Origin: STF1-184 sp050178795 | Lineage (GTDB): Bacteria; Bacillota; Clostridia; Christensenellales; UBA1242 | DNA: 64,000 bases | Direction: 5' to 3' | NCBI GenBank assembly: GCA_050178795.1 | Contig: JBFXFT010000007.1 | Coordinates: forward strand, 1 to 64,000 | Program-made: the position numbers and the translations under genes | The notes under the pieces: model-generated | Database searches by the model: none | The model's input: the letters and a program-made list of their open reading frames with translations, nothing else | What the model was told of the DNA's origin: nothing | Shown here: in pieces, positions 59,301-64,000 of the stretch | How positions within the stretch are numbered: position 1 is the first letter of the stretch | Layout: the number at the start of each line of letters is the position of its first letter

Positions 59301-62300
59301 TATCCATTATTTATGCTTCCACCCATTGCCCAGTCTCCTGGGTTAGCAAAGTCAAAGCCAGAATAAGTATCTTGACTCTTCATTGCTGAAGAAGAATAGC
59401 CACTGCAAGATGTAATTGTATAACTGCCACTTAAGCTTCCAGATACTACTGCTGGAACAGTTACTGAATTATTGAAGTAACAGTTCGTCAACGTAGAAGT
59501 ATCAACTAGACCAGCCAGTCCACCAATATATGATGTGCCGCCAACATCGCCAACGGCATAACAATCTGTAACGCTTGAACTAGAAGTGTTAACTCCAACT
59601 ACACCACCGATGTAATTTACACCAAACACATGGCCTGTATTGTAAGAGGTATTTAAAATTCCTCCTAATTGATAACCAACCACACCGCCAACTCTACTAG
59701 CAGAACCAGCAACGTTGCCTGTATTGAAAGTCTTTTCCATCGTTCCTACATTATAACCAACTACGCCGCCCACATAGTTACTGCCGTTTACGGCTGCTGT
59801 ATTATAAGATTGATTAATTATTGGTTTAACTGTATATGTAGTTAATAGCATAGTCGTTCCACCAACTACACCGCCAGTATAGTCATCTCCAGTTACTATT
59901 CCAGTATTGGAGCAATTTGTTACAACGACATCTCCATCAACTCTTCCAGCAATACCACCTATATAGTCGCCACCAGAACGTGCCGTAACTGTATTTGTGT
60001 TTTCATTGCCAGAAACTGTACTTAAATAGTCTGTCCTACCAATAGTCTCGTCACTATTATCTTCTGCAAGGCCAACTATACCACCGACATAATTTAATCC
60101 TAATACAGTACCATTGTTGGTACAATTAATTATGTCTCCCCATTCAAGTTTTCCAACGATTCCGCCTACTGAGTTTCCTGTTCCGCTTATGGTTCCATTG
60201 TTTACGCAGTTTTCAGCTTTTGGTATAACTCCGCCACTTTGTTCCCAACTTGCTCCAATTATACCGCCAACATTGCTTGCGCCTGTAATAGTAGCATTAT
60301 TAATACAATTAATAACATAGGAGTCGCTATATCTATTATCTGCAACAATACCACCAACCCAATCGGTACCAGATATTGAACCGCTAACGGTTATATTTTG
60401 AATTGTAGACCAATAGTTGGTTGAAGCAATACCAGCGACATACTTATTTGTTACGGAAATGTTTACATCTGCCAAATTAAAGTTTTGAATTAATGCATCT
60501 GTAACAGTACCAAATAAACTATATTTAGCGTAATATTGTTTTAGGTAACTTGAATTAATAGTTAATCCTGAAATTGTGTATCCTTGTCCATTAAAGTTGC
60601 CCATAAAGGACCTATGATCAGTATTGACATAGTACCAACCAATGTGAGTCCAGTATCTTCCGCTTAGACTTATGTTAGATGTCAAAACGAAATATTTTTG
60701 ATAACTCCAGTTTCTATCGGTATCTGCGTCAGTATGACCATTTACATCATAATTATTTGTTTGATAAGCAAGCCATGCTAGATTTCCAGCACTGCTTATT
60801 TGATATGGGCTACCGCTAGAGCCATCGCCAGACGATGGTGCTAATCTGTAGTTCTCCCAATATATACTTCCCGTATACGAGAAGGTTATAGTTTTGGTTG
60901 TAGCGCTATTGCCCGCGGCGTCAGTGTAGTCATATTTTACTACAACATTTCTGCCAGCTTGCAATTCGGTTACCGCCCCACCACTTGTTGTTGAGGTTAC
61001 CCCATCTGCTTTATAGTAACTCATGACGACAGAACTTGTAACATTTTGCGTTATGTTTGCATAGTCTACATCGCTCGCCGTCGTATCAACCATAAAGTCA
61101 AAACTTGGTAAATTGTAATATAGTATATCAATATTATAAGTTGAATTTGAAGTTGTTATTGTAGGAACAGCTTTATCAATATAAACACTCCTACTTACAG
61201 TAGTGCTATTGCCAGCATAGTCTGTAGCGATAAATTGATATGTTCCTGTAGTAGTAGCAGTTATTGCTGCTGTACCATCAGTACTTGTTCCACCAATTAC
61301 GTTTGGTGCCTCAACGCCACCAATTAATTGTTCTATGGTTGGTTCTGTGCCATCAAGTAAGTCTATCCTTGGACGATAGAAATATTGATGCTCGTCTGTA
61401 TCTGTACTGTAATATAAATAAGAACGAATTCTAGCAGAAGTAGTATTTTCATACCACCTAACCGTAAAGTAACTGCTTGTATATAATTTTGTACCATCTG
61501 ATGCATAAATTCCAGCTTCAGGATTATTTGTTGTTTCTGTCGTATTATATGCATAAGCATAACCTACCCAAAGTAACCACTCATCTGTACTATAACCTGC
61601 ACCAGTTAATAAACTAACATAATCGCTACCTACTCTATTGTGGAAATAATGATTTGTTTGAGGATCTGAAGTTGTTAAAGACCTATTTACAGAAATAGTA
61701 GAACCAATGCCAACGCCTTGATATTCCATATCAGCGCTACTATATGCATTTAATCCAAAATAAGTTCTGCCTGAAGCAGCATCATAATTTTCTCTTCTTA
61801 TCCAAATACTAAATCTATAACTTGAAGTATCACTAACAGGTACAGCGGTTGCATCAAATCCTCCATCAGCATCACTCGCAATATCATTTTGCAACGTTGC
61901 CCAAGCAGTATCAGTACCACTCCAAGGATTGGTAGTAGATACTATTGTATTTTCAGCTGTAGTACCATTAGCACTCCAACCACTTTGAGAACCAGTTGTT
62001 CCCAAGTTCCATGTAGTGTAATCAACAAGATTATCATCTGTCATAACACCAAGTTCTGAATTTGGCGTTTCAAGGTATTCAACCAAATAGTTATCAGTTG
62101 CCGTTGCAGTTACAGTTACGTTAGCATTGCTTGGTGCCGCCGTAGTAGTACCAGCACTAGCAACAACACCTAGGCCAGGGTTACCATTATCGGTAAATTT
62201 TGCTAACATAGTCATATTTGCAGCGTCTGCATAATTAAATGAGAACGACGTATTTGTTGACTCTGCTGTGCTAGAACCATTTTTAAACCAGCCTAAGAAT

Positions 62301-64000
62301 GTGTAGCCACTATTTAGTGAAACACTAAATGAAGCGGTAGTATTGTAAGTAACGCTCTTTTCAGTTGGGCTTGCAGTTATTGCAGTACCATTTAAGATAA
62401 CTGCGCCCATTGAAGTTGTATTATTTAAATATCCATCTAAGGATTTATAAACAGCAACAGTATATGGTAATCCAGTCCATTGTGCCGTAACAGTTACACT
62501 GCCATGTGAACCTGTAATTATAGTTTCAATCATGTCATTAACTACAGCAAATGTGCCCAACTCTTTATATACTGCACCATCATTTACGGTTGTAACTTTC
62601 CAACCGTTAAATGTGTAACCAGTTCTTGTTATGCTTGTGTTCAAAGTTTTATCTGCACTTTCAACAGTAAATGTATCGTCACTAATTGATGAACCGCCAT
62701 TTTCATCATACGTAATATTATAAGTTTTTGTAGTCCATTCAGGCGTCATAGTAACATTTGCTCCAGGCATTGTAAATGTAGCTCCACCAGCGTAAAGTAC
62801 GCTATCGCTACTACATCTCCAACCATTAAATGTATAGCCAAGCCTTGTAATATATGGCAATGTATAAGTACCGCTACCAGTTATTCCATAAGTTGAATTT
62901 GTATTGGATACATTAAAAGTTTTAGTATATGTATCCGCCCTAAGGGCAAAAGTAGCCCCAAAAATGTATGATTGTGAAAGAGGGGAAGCAGCATACGCAT
63001 TGTTTGTGCCAAGATCAATCATCAAGCCTGCTGCAGATGCAGAATATAGCCCTTGGTCATAAGCACTATAAACCTCTGTCCATTTTAAATTATCAACACT
63101 GACTTGTACTCTAACATCATAAAATGCTCTGCCATCAGAGAAGAAGTGCCATATTCCTAGTTTATCTATGGAATAAGTTGCGCCTAAATCCACAGATACG
63201 TAACCGTTTGTATAATATGGGGTTGAAGCTATTACGCCATCAACTAAATATGAGCTGGTTGCAGTAACGCCTGGATAATTATTTACATTTGCGACGTTGG
63301 TTCCAGCAGCAGTATAGGCTTGAATCTCAACCCAATAAGTACCGCCATCCGCTGTACTTCCATTAGCGTAAGCCCTAATATATCTTACACTAGCAGTACT
63401 AGCTGTAAATCCAGCACTATACGAAATACTATATGTATTTCTAGTATAATACAAGTTAATTATCCTACTACCATCTGCCAAAATTGTAGTGCTGGTAACT
63501 GTGCTTCCGCTAACTGTTCCATGATCATAGGTATAATAACTGTAAGTATGTGCCAAATTTGCAAGAGTTAATTGTGCACCAGTTGTTCCAGTTAAATTAT
63601 CTATATAAGTTGGGGATGCATTATATGTTGCATCTGCCTCCATTAAATAGTGATTTACAACATAAGGAGTATATGGGCTAGGCGTCCAATATGCATATAA
63701 TGTATCATTTGATGCTTGATAGTTATAAGTTGTGGTGGATGTTATTGGTGTTCCGACTCCATTGGTTGAGGTGTACCAACCACCAAAATCATACCCTAGT
63801 TTCGTGATTTGGCTAGATGTAGGTATAGTACCAACGGCAGAATCATAAGTTACTGTTTTTGTGACACTTGAACCGCTACCTGTCCAGCTTGCGTTACTTG
63901 CTATTGTACCACTTTGTGCATCAAAGGTTACAGTATAGTTAATTGGCGTCCAATTTGCTATTGCAATCTTACTACTAGTGTAATTATAAATTGTAGCAGC
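56354..64000 (-). CDS. Giant secreted/surface protein, 5' end outside the window (partial)
   Basis: At least 2548 residues. An ATG lies at 63643, but the frame stays open for another 119 codons to the right edge and still encodes InlB-type repeats, so the true start is outside. Order from the visible N-terminus: InlB B-repeat; a TPYVVNHYLME module; an F5/8C-like domain (63007-63391); more InlB repeats; a lectin-like module (61330-62150); an Ig-like linker; a GLUG-repeat region (59380-60850, GGIVG/GGVVG cores); then InlB repeats with two long inserted modules. The C-terminus YIYGSASA has no LPxTG. It probably mediates adhesion or carbohydrate binding at the cell surface. Confidence 0.9.
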   Translation of the reverse strand, partial: AATIYNYTSSKIAIANWTPINYTVTFDAQSGTIASNASWTGSGSSVTKTVTYDSAVGTIPTSSQITKLGYDFGGWYTSTNGVGTPITSTTTYNYQASNDTLYAYWTPSPYTPYVVNHYLMEADATYNASPTYIDNLTGTTGAQLTLANLAHTYSYYTYDHGTVSGSTVTSTTILADGSRIINLYYTRNTYSISYSAGFTASTASVRYIRAYANGSTADGGTYWVEIQAYTAAGTNVANVNNYPGVTATSSYLVDGVIASTPYYTNGYVSVDLGATYSIDKLGIWHFFSDGRAFYDVRVQVSVDNLKWTEVYSAYDQGLYSASAAGLMIDLGTNNAYAASPLSQSYIFGATFALRADTYTKTFNVSNTNSTYGITGSGTYTLPYITRLGYTFNGWRCSSDSVLYAGGATFTMPGANVTMTPEWTTKTYNITYDENGGSSISDDTFTVESADKTLNTSITRTGYTFNGWKVTTVNDGAVYKELGTFAVVNDMIETIITGSHGSVTVTAQWTGLPYTVAVYKSLDGYLNNTTSMGAVILNGTAITASPTEKSVTYNTTASFSVSLNSGYTFLGWFKNGSSTAESTNTSFSFNYADAANMTMLAKFTDNGNPGLGVVASAGTTTAAPSNANVTVTATATDNYLVEYLETPNSELGVMTDDNLVDYTTWNLGTTGSQSGWSANGTTAENTIVSTTNPWSGTDTAWATLQNDIASDADGGFDATAVPVSDTSSYRFSIWIRRENYDAASGRTYFGLNAYSSADMEYQGVGIGSTISVNRSLTTSDPQTNHYFHNRVGSDYVSLLTGAGYSTDEWLLWVGYAYAYNTTETTNNPEAGIYASDGTKLYTSSYFTVRWYENTTSARIRSYLYYSTDTDEHQYFYRPRIDLLDGTEPTIEQLIGGVEAPNVIGGTSTDGTAAITATTTGTYQFIATDYAGNSTTVSRSVYIDKAVPTITTSNSTYNIDILYYNLPSFDFMVDTTASDVDYANITQNVTSSVVMSYYKADGVTSTTSGGAVTELQAGRNVVVKYDYTDAAGNSATTKTITFSYTGSIYWENYRLAPSSGDGSSGSPYQISSAGNLAWLAYQTNNYDVNGHTDADTDRNWSYQKYFVLTSNISLSGRYWTHIGWYYVNTDHRSFMGNFNGQGYTISGLTINSSYLKQYYAKYSLFGTVTDALIQNFNLADVNISVTNKYVAGIASTNYWSTIQNITVSGSISGTDWVGGIVADNRYSDSYVINCINNATITGASNVGGIIGASWEQSGGVIPKAENCVNNGTISGTGNSVGGIVGKLEWGDIINCTNNGTVLGLNYVGGIVGLAEDNSDETIGRTDYLSTVSGNENTNTVTARSGGDYIGGIAGRVDGDVVVTNCSNTGIVTGDDYTGGVVGGTTMLLTTYTVKPIINQSYNTAAVNGSNYVGGVVGYNVGTMEKTFNTGNVAGSASRVGGVVGYQLGGILNTSYNTGHVFGVNYIGGVVGVNTSSSSVTDCYAVGDVGGTSYIGGLAGLVDTSTLTNCYFNNSVTVPAVVSGSLSGSYTITSCSGYSSSAMKSQDTYSGFDFANPGDWAMGGSINNGYPVLQTFNSSVSIITFKTTGSTTYATRTIVNGQTIGTDSLVNSYNMPAYPVVTGYEASGLSTTDGGAVNFYYNTAISSSYNVYVIWTAKTHTLTLNAQSGTITANGSWTGSGSSATKTVTYNSAIGTLPWYTSSSDYTISRTGYTFGGWYNDTDFLEQITAATLYNYIDDNDTIYAKWTANNYTLTLLDNNKTATEQSKSVTYNSSLASITTPSYNGYSLNGYYYANDYTATASSSVLASTVYRIMFANGTYSSTQIQLGSIVYFDITFSSLAAFSSIDINDKTISSASYTISGSRIYGSWEVVTGTSWIGTYSFIDINFTSATGVTISSYNRVAISASGATQYYNGSCVSQIATYTTAGNTTLMAKWTPNNYTLIVNPNGGTYNSTTSNTSRAGAYDTSFTIADPTRTGYSFADWTSYDFGGWLLEGYGTVSTFGKILNIDPMFKTGYNSVSVYNNAGLGYVTYNRVAASSDNPTNSSYELAITTNNVDATPELGGFVQTTYSYAGATFYQFFIAKLPVGYNLVRHNNSIGDGSVITWLTSTAGTGEWEVYAIKWQCGTTGIFSSFGHIALNGPEVAPITWYVAYSTMFDATGLTATGMNTSQGFSYSYIANYPSTASTGTLVATWQINKYTIAFDYNHDSLGTYATRSVTYGYSIYSDPEITMPTNPTWSGHTFEGWATTAGDDQPDSTENTVVNASDIWYALWTSRVTFDYNHDALGTYATLDVTYNYSITGDADTTMPANLADRPGYTFGGWSTSSSATVANVSSSTAITTGVTWYAVWNKITYYITYLENGGTLVSDGTYDITSGIITLPTNITKIGYNFGGWKVTTVTALSVYRDASNSYAAVGDIITNIYTGSHSSITLTAQWKSQATISCVYDQGVDSSLIVFVKVSDGENIWIYPMQNTTTINLMVEPLSTIYLTATDSINNSLTTQVDGSNTTSIDRVTALQVSLTALNTSASIVIEVKQDSSLYIYGSASA

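Noticed and set aside
56354..63643. Taking 63643 as the start of the giant protein
   Set aside because: The same frame has no stop up to the window edge and encodes another InlB-type repeat upstream, so this ATG is internal.
56600..64000. CRISPR-like or tandem DNA repeats
   Set aside because: The periodicity is at the protein level (InlB and GLUG units with divergent DNA), within one open frame; there are no identical short repeats with spacers.

Overview
The window looks like a chromosomal piece of a low-GC, Gram-positive-type, fermentative bacterium (Bacillota or a relative, probably an uncultured host-associated lineage). The reasons are the AT-rich base composition, strong purine-rich Shine-Dalgarno sites, intrinsic terminators after most genes, lipoproteins and an LtaS-like sulfatase, a zinc-ligand-free type of ribosomal protein S4, a lone L-lactate dehydrogenase, and secreted proteins built from InlB-type (Listeria-Bacteroides) repeats. 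I see no prophage, insertion sequence, CRISPR array or integrase. Of 58 genes called, 44 are on the minus strand, and none ends in TGA (52 TAA, 6 TAG).

Layout. 0-5.5 kb: a putative papain-fold protein, a GNAT acetyltransferase, a secreted four-helix membrane protein, a YgjV-like membrane protein, a small lipoprotein, a putative beta-flower protein and a ZIP metal transporter. 5.5-16.1 kb: an HAD phosphatase coupled to an MFS transporter, a lipoprotein with InlB repeats, a Nudix hydrolase, a nucleoside phosphorylase, a VWA protein next to an HTH protein, a metzincin-like lipoprotein, an alpha/beta hydrolase, a sugar-phosphate-isomerase-like protein and a YwaF-like membrane protein. 16.2-18 kb: an isolated ClpX-like unfoldase that lacks the zinc domain, the ClpP-docking loop and the RKH loop. 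18-27 kb: an MbfA-like ferritin-VIT1 protein with YccF, RNase R, two unknown proteins, a second ZIP transporter, a uracil permease, tRNA-Ser(CGA) and an HAD phosphatase.

27-46 kb: lactate dehydrogenase, an MFS transporter flanked by duplicated 3'-UTR sequence, DUF1801, ribosomal protein S4, a small alarmone-hydrolase-like HD protein divergent from a LysR regulator, a gluzincin-like protein, a PflX-like radical SAM protein, cytidine deaminase, an ABC-F ATPase, two acidic or membrane-anchored unknowns, an NrtR-like Nudix regulator, an HD phosphohydrolase, an NfeD-SPFH operon and an XRE-RelA/SpoT-like operon. 46-56.2 kb: seryl-tRNA synthetase, an LtaS-like protein, the Sua5/YwlC threonylcarbamoyl-AMP synthase, a small apparently leaderless gene, a very large CvpA-like protein with a repeat tail, NAD kinase, RdgB/HAM1 and a second YwaF-like protein. 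56.3-64 kb: a giant surface or secreted protein made of InlB repeats, an F5/8C-like domain, a GLUG region and inserted modules. Its reading frame runs off the right edge, so its 5' end is missing.

Themes. Nucleotide and translation housekeeping (rnr, rpsD, serS, ywlC, cdd, nadK, rdgB, uraA, nucleoside phosphorylase) is mixed with many membrane or secreted proteins. Two intact ppGpp-hydrolase-type HD proteins occur, with no recognisable ppGpp synthetase domain in the window. The strongest candidates for undescribed biology are the ClpX-like ATPase, the CvpA-repeat fusion, the XRE plus hydrolase-only RSH operon with paired direct repeats in its promoter region, and the complete absence of TGA stops.
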